From assembly GCA_031550125.1 (NCBI GenBank), contig JAVBOW010000019.1:1-64000 (forward strand): a stretch of 64,000 nucleotides of DNA, given 5' to 3'. Positions within the stretch are counted from its first letter, which is position 1. Each line of letters starts with the position of its first letter. Below the pieces are notes generated by a model. It was given only the letters and a program-made list of their open reading frames with translations, had not been told where the DNA came from and ran no database searches. Positions 56,685 through 64,000 of this stretch are shown in pieces. The DNA comes from JAVBOW01 sp031550125 (GTDB lineage: Bacteria > Bacteroidota > Bacteroidia > Bacteroidales > Rikenellaceae). Position numbers and translations under genes: made by a program.

Positions 56685-57758
56685 CTACTCCGGCCTCTTA
56701 CCGAAATTACGCTTTATCCAGCGCGGGAACACTATCGCGCCTATGGCCAGGTAAGGGTAATAGGTGATACCGCGCCACATCACGGCTATCATCATAGCGG
56801 CGCCGGCCTGCAGGGCTGGAGCCACGGTTATCAGGTCGCTGCAATAACTTGTGAATATATATTCGGCAAACCCGCTCCCTCCCGGAGTGGGCATAACCAG
56901 CATGATTATCCACATCACAAGTTGCCGGGCAAAAAGGAGGAAATGGTCGGAGACAGGGAAGAACGCCATGATCAACGCATTGGCGACCAGATAGCGCGAA
57001 CTCCAGGACAGGAAAGTGGACGCTCCGGCCTTGCCCCAAAAGCCCCATCCGCAACGGCGTATCTGTTTCGACGATATTATTATCTCCGTGCCGGCGTGCG
57101 CCGCGGCGTAATACCAGCGCCTCAGTGGGCGCATGCGGAATACTTTTATTATCAGCCATTTCAATCCGCGCGGATTAACAAACAGCCCGTAAGAGAGGAT
57201 TATCACCCACGCCAGCTTGACCGTATATCCCACCATGGCGAACGTAACGAGCGATGTGGACAGCACCCCGGCCGCCCCGCCGCCCACGTCGAAAAGGTTC
57301 CCGAAACCGGCCAGCAAAGCTATGAGCGGGAACATCACCACAAAATACAGCTCGTCCAAAAACGAGGTGAGCATGACTATCGCCGAGCTTCGACCGACGC
57401 CTATGCCCTCCTTATGCACATAGAGTATGGCCACGCTCGTCCCGCCCACGGCCGAAGGCGTGACGGCCGAGGTGAATTCCCAAAGCATTATCACACGGAA
57501 AGCCTGCCGCCAGCTAAGGTCGTTACCGCTAAGCACCCTTATACGAATTATATAGCCCAAGTCGCGACCGAACATGAAAAGCATAGCCACCGCAAGCCAC
57601 ACGACCGTCTTCCAGCCGAAAACCATCCCCGCGAACACGTCCGGGTTGAAATCCCTCCATACGAGCCACGCCACCACGCCAAGCCCGATTATCACCGGGT
57701 AGATGGCGCGTGAAACGCGTATCTTCCTTAAAGGATCCTTGATTGCCTCCTGCTGCAC
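56685..57758 (-). CDS. MprF-type flippase-domain (LPG_synthase_TM) membrane protein
   Basis: A 357-residue integral membrane protein with about eight hydrophobic segments, of the lysylphosphatidylglycerol-synthase TM region/UPF0104 family. Family text includes FTSAVTPSAVGGTSVAILYV and VMPTPGGSGFAEYIF. It lacks the cytosolic aminoacyl-transferase domain of MprF, so it may flip lipids or be of unknown function. The start is a GTG; TATCTTTG at 57782-57789 lies upstream. Converges on the barrel protein with a 15-nt gap. Confidence 0.83.
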   Translation of the reverse strand: MQQEAIKDPLRKIRVSRAIYPVIIGLGVVAWLVWRDFNPDVFAGMVFGWKTVVWLAVAMLFMFGRDLGYIIRIRVLSGNDLSWRQAFRVIMLWEFTSAVTPSAVGGTSVAILYVHKEGIGVGRSSAIVMLTSFLDELYFVVMFPLIALLAGFGNLFDVGGGAAGVLSTSLVTFAMVGYTVKLAWVIILSYGLFVNPRGLKWLIIKVFRMRPLRRWYYAAAHAGTEIIISSKQIRRCGWGFWGKAGASTFLSWSSRYLVANALIMAFFPVSDHFLLFARQLVMWIIMLVMPTPGGSGFAEYIFTSYCSDLITVAPALQAGAAMMIAVMWRGITYYPYLAIGAIVFPRWIKRNFGKRPE

Positions 57759-57781
57759 TGCCGACAGAATGTCTGATTTCT

Positions 57782-57789
57782 CAAAGATA
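57782..57789 (-). promoter_or_regulatory. -7 promoter box for the flippase-domain gene
   Basis: Leftward TATCTTTG ending 23 nt before the GTG at 57758. Confidence 0.45.
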
Positions 57790-57853
57790 ACACTTTTTAA
57801 CGGAATAGGGCGGTTTGGATAATAATAATAAATCCGCTAATAGAAATAAAAAT

Positions 57854-57876
57854 CCCCCGCCGAATATGGGCGGGGG
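57854..57876 (-). terminator. terminator of the restriction-modification unit
   Basis: An 8-bp stem (CCCCCGCC/GGCGGGGG) and 7-nt loop, followed leftward by ATTTTTATT. About 50 nt past the nuclease stop. Confidence 0.7.
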
Positions 57877-57926
57877 TGGTTTTTATGGAGTGGATACTCT
57901 TGTTTATCAAATGAGGTATTTTATTG

Positions 57927-59027
57927 TTACATGCTGGAAATTATCTTGTTCCATTCCGTTTTATGTTCAAACTTTAAAGCAGAATCTTCTTCTAATAAAT
58001 TTACATATTTATCAATAAATTCCGATGTGTCGGATAAGAGTCTCAAATAATATCTCAATGAATTTATTAATCCATTTGCAATCACATGGCAACCGTGGAT
58101 ATTTTTGATTCTTTCGACCTCTTTTTCTATCGAATCTTTTTCTGTTTCATCAATATTAGCTGTCGATAGCAAATAGTATCTTTTGACCTGAGTTGTACTA
58201 AATTTCTCGTAGGCATCTTTAACTAATTGAATCGTTATCGGGATTCCATGTTTTACTTCTACCGCCTCGAATGCTTTTCCTTTATCATCCACTATGTCAA
58301 CATCGCCAATTCTCCCACTTCTGGTGTCTGCCGAGGTATGACTTTCCATTGGCAGTAATGTCTTTCCTTCAAATCTTTTTACCTCATTTATTAGACATTG
58401 ATAGGAAGCATATAAAGCAAGAACAGGTAATCTTGCGGCACCCTCAGAGGAATATTTTGCATTGAAATGTCTTATCAGTATGTTAATTATAGTATTGATC
58501 GGGAGATTTGTCGGCTTAGCCAAATCAATCTGCCGTGAGTTACGCTGAATAATTAACCCTTGAAGTATAAAACTTAAAACAGCCTCTAAATTTTGCCCTT
58601 TCTGAATATAGTCAATAGTATGTAAAAACGCATTTTTTAATGAGTTAGGCGTTATGGCACCAGAATAATTATCATCATAAGGAACTTTTTGCTCTAATGA
58701 ACGAGTAAGCCACCCGCTCTCTGCCATAGCAGGGAATTTTACCTCTTTTAAAAATGGAGTTATATATTTAGAATCAAAAGTTCTACCTGAGTATCCCCCA
58801 GAAATGCTTGTCTGATGCTTTCTAATATCTTGTTCTTGATGGAGAATCTTATAAACTAAACTTGTCAGAATCACAGCCAAAACCCCTTTGGAGGACTCAG
58901 ATTTTTTTAATATTTCCCGTAATGACTCTACAATTGAACCCGTTAATACCGTTTTGATTTCATTGTCTGAACCAACGATTCTCATTGATTCGATATAGTT
59001 TTGTTGAAGAAATTTTGCAGGTTCCAT
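57927..59027 (-). CDS. type II restriction endonuclease, PD-(D/E)XK type
   Basis: A 366-residue protein, clearly AT-rich. A PD-(D/E)XK core is readable as GDVDIV (D244) and EAVEVKHG (E257, K259), spaced as in type II nucleases. The N-terminal two-thirds are helical and not recognisable in detail. A SacI-like family is possible, partly because M.SacI is also an m5C enzyme, but I cannot establish this. It begins 4 nt after the methyltransferase gene on the same strand, so it is its cognate nuclease. Confidence 0.75.
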   Translation of the reverse strand: MEPAKFLQQNYIESMRIVGSDNEIKTVLTGSIVESLREILKKSESSKGVLAVILTSLVYKILHQEQDIRKHQTSISGGYSGRTFDSKYITPFLKEVKFPAMAESGWLTRSLEQKVPYDDNYSGAITPNSLKNAFLHTIDYIQKGQNLEAVLSFILQGLIIQRNSRQIDLAKPTNLPINTIINILIRHFNAKYSSEGAARLPVLALYASYQCLINEVKRFEGKTLLPMESHTSADTRSGRIGDVDIVDDKGKAFEAVEVKHGIPITIQLVKDAYEKFSTTQVKRYYLLSTANIDETEKDSIEKEVERIKNIHGCHVIANGLINSLRYYLRLLSDTSEFIDKYVNLLEEDSALKFEHKTEWNKIISSM

Positions 59028-59031
59028 ATTT

Positions 59032-60237
59032 TTATAACAATTGCTTCTTTATCTGTAATGCAACAGCATCAATCATGGGAATAGCAACTGAATTGCCAAT
59101 TTGTTTATATAATTCTCCTTTATTCTCAATAAAATTGAAAGTCTCTGGAAATCCCATAATTCTGTAGCACTCTTCTATTGTAAGTTTTCGTACTGTGCCA
59201 TCATTCAATACCCAAAATCTCCCAGACGATTCTTGAGACGGAAGAGCAGGATGTACTCCTTCTGTAGAGTATATTCGATTAGGCTGTTTATGTACTCGCG
59301 ATAAATGTTCTGTTCCCGGCCTAACTCCTGCTTTTCTGATCGTTTTATTTCTATAGCCTGCGAAAATCAATCCAGATTTTTGTTTCTTGGGATTTTCAAG
59401 CAGTGTATATGGTTCATTCAGATATTCAAAATCGCCATTTTCATCAAGAAAGTCCTTAAGAATTGTCGGAGATTGTTTCTTTATTTTAGAAAAATCAAAT
59501 TCCTTCTTTTTGTGTCCTATTATAATTATTCTCTCTCTATTTTGAGGAACCCCATAATCGGATGCATTCAATACTTTTGTTGACACAATATAACCTAATT
59601 CCTCCAAATGCTGGATAATTGTCTTTAGTGTACGTCCTTTATCATGGTACAACAAATGTTTGACATTCTCAAGGAAAACAATTTTCGGTTCTCGCTTTTC
59701 AATAATCTCAAAAACATGATATATTAGTGTCCCCCTTGTATCCTCAAAGCCTTTCATTTTGCCTGAAATGCTAAAAGGTTGACAAGGGAATCCTGCACAC
59801 AGAATATCATGTTTAGGTACTATATCTATATTTAATTTAGTAATGTCCCCAAATGGAATCTCTCCAAAATTTGATTCGTACGCCATTTGAGCGTAACTAT
59901 TGAATTCAGAAGAAAAAACACATTTCCCATTTAGTTTTTGGAGAGCTATTCTAAAACCGCCAATTCCAGCAAATAAATCAATAAAAGTAAATTCGTGTTT
60001 CAAGGGGCTTGGAAATGGGATATCCCATTCTATTGGCAATATAGCATCAACAGATTTATCTTTTGTTATATTAAGATTACTATTGACCTCATAAAACGTT
60101 TTTTCTGCGGGAGCTTTATATATATGGGCGATACCATTGCTATGATTTTGAAGATAATGTGTAAGATACGCAAACATCTCCACATCAACAGAACGATTAG
60201 GCACAAAAATTTTTTGCCGTAATTCGGAATATTTCAT
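59032..60237 (-). CDS. DNA (cytosine-5) methyltransferase of a type II R-M system
   Basis: A 401-residue m5C methyltransferase. Motif I IDLFAGIGGFRIAL is at 86-99, the catalytic cysteine C152 in GFPCQPFS (motif IV), motif VI FLENVKHLL, motif VIII QNRERIIIIG and motif X KQIGNSVAIPM. An unusual ~82-residue N-terminal extension precedes motif I and may take part in dimerisation or self-regulation. Clearly AT-rich. Start ATG at 60237, with a TACCTTTG box at 60265-60272. Confidence 0.93.
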   Translation of the reverse strand: MKYSELRQKIFVPNRSVDVEMFAYLTHYLQNHSNGIAHIYKAPAEKTFYEVNSNLNITKDKSVDAILPIEWDIPFPSPLKHEFTFIDLFAGIGGFRIALQKLNGKCVFSSEFNSYAQMAYESNFGEIPFGDITKLNIDIVPKHDILCAGFPCQPFSISGKMKGFEDTRGTLIYHVFEIIEKREPKIVFLENVKHLLYHDKGRTLKTIIQHLEELGYIVSTKVLNASDYGVPQNRERIIIIGHKKKEFDFSKIKKQSPTILKDFLDENGDFEYLNEPYTLLENPKKQKSGLIFAGYRNKTIRKAGVRPGTEHLSRVHKQPNRIYSTEGVHPALPSQESSGRFWVLNDGTVRKLTIEECYRIMGFPETFNFIENKGELYKQIGNSVAIPMIDAVALQIKKQLL

Positions 60238-60264
60238 GAGCTATCTCAAGGTCATTTAAGTATA

Positions 60265-60272
60265 CAAAGGTA
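60265..60272 (-). promoter_or_regulatory. -7 promoter box for the R-M genes
   Basis: Leftward TACCTTTG ending 27 nt before the methyltransferase ATG. A controller (C) protein gene is not present between it and the ATG. Confidence 0.5.
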
Positions 60273-60390
60273 TTAAATTTATCTATATTGCCTATGTGTA
60301 AATGGCCCTCGTTACTTAGAAAACAAAGCCAATAAATCGACATTGCTATTATTCCCGAGCAGGACAATAACTTGGTTAATATACTATAAG

Positions 60391-60567
60391 TTAAGGATGT
60401 TTCGTGATGTTCTTTGCAAAATCCCAATGTTCTGGGTTTACGGCAAGGTCAATGCTCTGGTATTTGCGCTTTCCGTTCATCGTTATGCGCATTACGGACA
60501 CAAATCAGCATACTAAGCTTAAGAATTGGAGAAGTCGAAAAACCACTACTTTTGACCTGCAAAACAT
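60391..60567 (-). pseudogene. decayed N-terminus of a tyrosine recombinase (integrase)
   Basis: Read leftward, the frame gives MFCRSKVVVF early on, then after a frameshift and an in-frame TGA, VMRITMNGKRKYQSIDL and VNPEHWDFAKN, then a stop. This is the arm-type-DNA-binding N-terminus of Bacteroidota phage/ICE integrases, where text such as VRITxNGKRKYxSL and NPExWDF is diagnostic. The SAM-like and catalytic domains are missing. It is interrupted by at least one frameshift (the CVR part is in the neighbouring frame) and stops at 60391. Confidence 0.7.
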
Positions 60568-60604
60568 ACTAAAACGGGTCCATATAGCCGTTTAGCAGCG
60601 ATAT

Positions 60605-60665
60605 GATTCCGTAGCTCAGTTGGATAGAGCAGCAGCCTTCCAAGCTGCGGGTCGAGCGTTCGAAC
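60605..60665 (+). tRNA. tRNA-Gly(TCC) gene remnant lacking its 3' end
   Basis: The 5' part is intact: D-arm GCTC-AGTTGGATA-GAGC, anticodon arm GCAGC-CTTCCAA-GCTGC (anticodon TCC, glycine), variable loop GGGTC, T-stem left strand GAGCG and T-loop TTCGAAC. After that GGCCTGCCGCAT cannot pair with GAGCG or with the acceptor strand GATTCCG. So the T-stem right strand, the acceptor right strand and any CCA are missing: a truncated, probably non-functional tRNA. Confidence 0.7.
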
Positions 60666-60788
60666 GGCCTGCCGCATATTTGTAAGCAACTGCAATTCAA
60701 CAGTACATTCTTGCGATTCATTCATTTCTTACCTATTGCCGAACACCAACGGATTTTCGTTAATTTTAATTATTAAAAGCAGGTAAGC

Positions 60789-60995
60789 ATGGCAACAAAA
60801 TCGAGTATCAGGAAAGGCGGCGGCAAATTGCCGTCAGGGGCAAGCCCTTTTCCTTCCAGAGAGGTCTCGAACATTATCTTAACCTCTTCGAACAGTTTTG
60901 CGACAGTATTCGCCTCCTTATCTGCGCTTGATTCGGTCTTTGAAACTCAAACGAGAAATTTTAACCGGCCTCTAAAATTACTGCTCTTCCAGTGA
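60789..60995 (+). CDS. small hypothetical ORF next to the tRNA remnant
   Basis: A 68-codon frame, MATKSSIRKGGGKLPSG at its start, not recognised. It overlaps the end of the LuxR-type gene by 18 nt on the other strand. It may be a remnant of the element that disrupted the tRNA or not coding at all. The gap 60666-60788 shows nothing else. Confidence 0.2.
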   Translation: MATKSSIRKGGGKLPSGASPFPSREVSNIILTSSNSFATVFASLSALDSVFETQTRNFNRPLKLLLFQ

Positions 60996-61370
60996 GATAA
61001 TACCTTTTCTGAGCGACCAGAGTACTATTTGCAATACGGTTTTAACCCCGAGTTTTTCCTTTATCCGCTCCTTGTGCGACTCTACGGTAGTGACGCCTAT
61101 GCCCAGACTCGCGGCTATCTCCTTGGCGGAGCGACTCCGCGCCAGGAGGCGTATTATCTCCGTCTCGCGCGAGGTGAGTCCAATGCCGGGCTTTGCCGCC
61201 GACCGGAAGTAGGCCCGCCCATCCGCGTCCGGGAGGTAGCGCTCCTCGCGCATAACTACCTCGCACCCGAGTTTGTCGCACACGAGGCAAACCAACTCGT
61301 CCGGATCGACGTCCCCGCCAAAGAGCGTTATCACTACCACGGGTTTTTGTTTCATTTTCCCGGTCGTCAT
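60978..61370 (-). CDS. LuxR-type helix-turn-helix regulator
   Basis: A 130-residue protein. The C-terminal 65 residues are a LuxR/FixJ HTH (LTSRETEIIRLLARSRSAKEIA, then VESHKERIKEKLGVKT). The N-terminal ~60 residues (FGGDVDPDELVCLVCDKLG) are no receiver domain that I recognise. Start ambiguous: ATG at 61370 lies 10 nt from a TACGTTTG box, ATG at 61355 is an alternative. Divergent from the propeller sensor, 129 nt apart. Confidence 0.8.
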   Translation of the reverse strand: MTTGKMKQKPVVVITLFGGDVDPDELVCLVCDKLGCEVVMREERYLPDADGRAYFRSAAKPGIGLTSRETEIIRLLARSRSAKEIAASLGIGVTTVESHKERIKEKLGVKTVLQIVLWSLRKGIISLEEQ

Positions 61371-61380
61371 TTTTAATGTA

Positions 61381-61388
61381 CAAACGTA
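61381..61388 (-). promoter_or_regulatory. -7 promoter box for the LuxR-type gene
   Basis: Leftward TACGTTTG, 10 nt before the ATG at 61370. Confidence 0.45.
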
Positions 61389-61484
61389 CAGAATAACAGG
61401 CATAAATTTAAGGGTGAAATTTCCTCCATTTATTCCCTATTTTTCACCCTTTGGACAGGTGTACGCCATAACGGGTAATTTTCG

Positions 61485-61492
61485 TACCTTTG
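61485..61492 (+). promoter_or_regulatory. -7 promoter box for the propeller sensor gene
   Basis: TACCTTTG ending 7 nt before the ATG at 61500. Confidence 0.55.
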
Positions 61493-61499
61493 GCTTCAT

Positions 61500-64000
61500 A
61501 TGGTAATATTGCGGAAATTACTTGCTGCGGCGTTGCTGCTCTCTGCCGCAGCCCCCGGCGCCGGGATGGCGCAGCACGCCCGCAGGGACGCCTACACCCG
61601 GTTCGTCAACCTCTCCGCGCGCGACGGCCTGGCCGCCGGCCCGGTGTACGACATGCTCATGGACCGTTACGGGGCGATGTGGTTCGCCGGGCCGGGCGGA
61701 CTGACCCGCTATGACGGCAGCCGGTTCACCATTTACCGCGCCGGGGACGGCAGCGCCATGCCCGGGGGAAACGTCACGGCGTTAGCCGAGGATGCGGCGG
61801 GTGGCCTGTGGGTGGGTACTGACGGCGGCCTGGCCCGTTTCGACCGCCCTTCGGGCCTCTTCGAGCGATTCACTCCGCGTCCCGGGAAAGAGGACGCCCC
61901 GATACTGGCCCTGCATGGCGACGGCAGGGGGTTCATATGGGTGGAAACCCCGGGCGGCTGCCTCGACAGGCTCGATATCGCCACAGGCATGTGGTCGCAC
62001 GCCTCGCATACGCCCGCATCGACCGAGGGAGACTGCCGCTACCACTTCATAACGGGCGATTCGCGGGGCAATATATGGATAGGCGGACACAATCAGGCCC
62101 TGGTAATGGTGTCCGGAGGCAGAATCGGGGAACTGCGCGAACCGCTTATAATGTCCGGCGACACGGAAAAACGCAAATACGACATACGGTGCGTGGTCGA
62201 AACGCGCCGAGGCGAAATAGTGGTCGGCAACAAGTCGGACAACTTGCTCCGGTACGACACCGTAAGCTGCACGTTGCGGTGGACGGGTCGGACGGGTACC
62301 GACATCACCTGCGCGGTACGCGACGACGGCGGCCGCCTGTGGTTCGGAGGCTGCGGCGGGCTGGAAATAATGGACGACGCGAGTTCCGGCGCCATCTCTA
62401 TACGGCACGACCCGGCCGACCCTGCGTCGCTGGCCTCGGATATGGTGTACCGCCTCTACCGCGATCCCTGCGGACGCATATGGATAGGCACCGACCGCGG
62501 AGTGAGTATATGGTCGGAGACGCTGAACGCCGTGCGCCATTACCGGCGCATACAGGGCATGGCTGACGGCATGTCATCCGATGACGTGACCGCCCTTATG
62601 CAGGATCGCGACGGCCTGTTATGGATAGGGACCGCAGCCAACGGAACGGACACACTCTTCCTTGCCGGCGAACGATTCGGCAACGTCAGCCTCACATTAT
62701 TAAAGAATTATCCCGACCGGCACACCTTCGTCGCTCATCGCGAAACACTAAGACAATATGCCCGCCACGGCCTGATAAGGCGGGCGGACGGGCAGATGGC
62801 GGGCGATGCGGCTTTCGAAAGTTACGAGGCTTTCCGCAGCGCGGGTCTGCGCTTTACCGACGTGGGCGAAAACCGCGTTTCGGCGCTCTGTCAGGACAGC
62901 AGGGGCGGGATATACATCGGTCTGTGGTCTTTTGCCGGATTCAACGTCTACGACAAGCGCACGGGTGCTTTCTCGCGCCACGCACTGTGGGGTTGCCCGC
63001 CGGGCGACGACTACCCGAGGTTATTGGGCGGCAATCCCTTCGGATCGAACTGGTATACCGATTTTTTGGAGGACGGCGGCGGCAACTTCTGGTGTGCCAC
63101 GTGGGAAGGCGTAGGCCTGAACCTGTTCGACCGCGACAAAGGCGAGTTCTCCTCCATGCACTACATGCCGGGCGACCGGCCGGGAACGCAATGCCGCCGG
63201 GTGACCCTCGACCCCCTCCGGGGACGGGTGCTGGCTGCAGGAAAGGACTATTACGGTTACTGTGACCCCGTCGCGGGGGATTGGATGAGGTACGCGGGGA
63301 GCATTCCGGACGGTTTCCCGTGCAAGGATATATTCGAGAGGTACTACAGCCATTGTAAGGCGGCGGTACGCGATGACCTGCCTGTGGTTTTCCGCTGTTC
63401 GGATTTCGTCCTGCAGCGCGACACGGCCTGGCTCAACGCGGAAGGCGGCGTTGTGCGGCACGTCATCGCCGGCGACGCGTTCACGGAATTTCCCTGCGCC
63501 GGGACGAGCGGGCAACTCCGCATCGCGGCGGGCGGTCCCGGGCGGCTCTGGCTGGCAGACGATCGGGGCGACGTCTTTCGCATGGACGCGCAAAGCGGAC
63601 GCCTTGCCCTCTTCACCTCCTTGAAGGAATGGGTCACCGCGCTGTACGAAGACGGCCAGGGGGTTTTGTGGGCCGGAACAGGCGGCGGTCTGAGGCGTTT
63701 AGACGCCGCCTCCGGGAAACCGGCCCCGGGGATACGGGGGATGGAGAACCTCTCCGGGATATCGTGCGTCGTGGGTTCCGCCGAAGCGGTATATGTAGCC
63801 CACAGGAGGGGAATAGCCGTGGCCAGCGGCGGCAAGCGTACAGGGTCTTACGATTTCGGGGAGGCACCTGGCACACTTCCGGGTACGCTGGTGCGTGACA
63901 TCCATCCAGGCCGCGACGGCACCGTATGGGCCTGTACCGACTCCGGGCTGGCCCGCATCGCGGCCGACGGCATACGGGTCTACGGCCACGATCCCGCCGA
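61500..64000 (+). CDS. two-component-regulator propeller (reg_prop) sensor, 5' part; runs off the window
   Basis: Frame open from ATG 61500 to the last base with no stop (833 codons so far). A signal peptide (KLLAAALLLSAAAPGAGMAQ) is followed by repeated propeller blades, each of the form LWxGTxxGLxRxD: examples are WFAGPGGLTRYD, LWVGTDGGLARFD, IWIGGHN, LWFGGCGGLEIMD, IWIGTDRGVSIW, LWIGT, LWLADDRGD, LWAGTGGGLRRLD and VWACTDSGLARI. This is the periplasmic sensor part of a hybrid histidine kinase (HTCS) or of a propeller/LuxR-type regulator; the transmembrane and output parts lie beyond the window. Divergent from the LuxR-type gene. Confidence 0.85.
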   Translation, partial: MVILRKLLAAALLLSAAAPGAGMAQHARRDAYTRFVNLSARDGLAAGPVYDMLMDRYGAMWFAGPGGLTRYDGSRFTIYRAGDGSAMPGGNVTALAEDAAGGLWVGTDGGLARFDRPSGLFERFTPRPGKEDAPILALHGDGRGFIWVETPGGCLDRLDIATGMWSHASHTPASTEGDCRYHFITGDSRGNIWIGGHNQALVMVSGGRIGELREPLIMSGDTEKRKYDIRCVVETRRGEIVVGNKSDNLLRYDTVSCTLRWTGRTGTDITCAVRDDGGRLWFGGCGGLEIMDDASSGAISIRHDPADPASLASDMVYRLYRDPCGRIWIGTDRGVSIWSETLNAVRHYRRIQGMADGMSSDDVTALMQDRDGLLWIGTAANGTDTLFLAGERFGNVSLTLLKNYPDRHTFVAHRETLRQYARHGLIRRADGQMAGDAAFESYEAFRSAGLRFTDVGENRVSALCQDSRGGIYIGLWSFAGFNVYDKRTGAFSRHALWGCPPGDDYPRLLGGNPFGSNWYTDFLEDGGGNFWCATWEGVGLNLFDRDKGEFSSMHYMPGDRPGTQCRRVTLDPLRGRVLAAGKDYYGYCDPVAGDWMRYAGSIPDGFPCKDIFERYYSHCKAAVRDDLPVVFRCSDFVLQRDTAWLNAEGGVVRHVIAGDAFTEFPCAGTSGQLRIAAGGPGRLWLADDRGDVFRMDAQSGRLALFTSLKEWVTALYEDGQGVLWAGTGGGLRRLDAASGKPAPGIRGMENLSGISCVVGSAEAVYVAHRRGIAVASGGKRTGSYDFGEAPGTLPGTLVRDIHPGRDGTVWACTDSGLARIAADGIRVYGHDPA

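Noticed and set aside
60404..60595. 63-codon rightward frame upstream of the tRNA remnant
   Set aside because: It is the mirror of the integrase remnant on the other strand and has no recognisable content.

Overview
The window looks like chromosomal DNA of a Bacteroidales bacterium, probably a GC-rich member such as the Alistipes/Rikenellaceae group. This is an inference from four things: many genes preceded by the Bacteroidota -7 box TAnnTTTG; near-absence of strong Shine-Dalgarno sites; typical families (DUF4878 and DUF2807 proteins, PG0541-type transporter partner, CapD/Wza/Wzc surface-polysaccharide genes, reg_prop sensor, membrane AraC); and GC-rich housekeeping genes. No species marker (rRNA) is present.

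Layout. 0-23 kb is housekeeping: an S1-domain RNA-binding protein, a methyltransferase, an RluB-type pseudouridine synthase, a MalY/PatB C-S lyase, NADP-type glutamate dehydrogenase, a large macroglobulin-like envelope protein, small lipoproteins, a SlyD-like FKBP, a GH43 hydrolase, GcvP, ClpC, a metallophosphoesterase divergent from RarA, an EamA transporter, cysteine synthase and a DUF2807 protein. 22.9-29.4 kb is a leftward operon tetR-tolC-MFP-RND-PG0541 encoding a tripartite efflux pump.

29.7-52.7 kb is a surface-polysaccharide locus: a leftward PglF/CapD-type dehydratase and a rightward run of 19 genes from a good TTTG-N19-TATCTTTG promoter. Encoded are a PHP-type tyrosine phosphatase, Wza, a Wzc-type tyrosine kinase, UDP-GalNAcA synthesis (WbpP/TviC + WbpO/TviB types), Wzx, Wzy, three glycosyltransferases, UDP-L-FucNAc synthesis (CapE-F-G), an acyltransferase, an ATP-grasp ligase, a deacetylase, and a PglC-PglD-PglE set. 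With PglF this predicts a diacetyl-bacillosamine-type initiating sugar on undecaprenyl phosphate, then FucNAc and GalNAcA, in a repeat of about four sugars made by the Wzx/Wzy route. The middle (about 38-49.5 kb) is clearly AT-rich compared with both flanks.

53-57.8 kb holds a membrane AraC regulator, RpiB, an ECF sigma factor overlapped by a protein with a cytoplasmic N-terminus, one inner-membrane helix and a C-terminal outer-membrane beta-barrel (a dual-membrane anti-sigma architecture), and an MprF-type flippase-domain membrane protein. 57.9-60.7 kb is an AT-rich restriction-modification island (m5C methyltransferase + PD-(D/E)XK nuclease) beside a decayed tyrosine-integrase fragment and a tRNA-Gly(TCC) that has lost its 3' end. 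The window closes with a LuxR-type regulator and the divergent 5' part of a periplasmic beta-propeller sensor gene that runs off the end.
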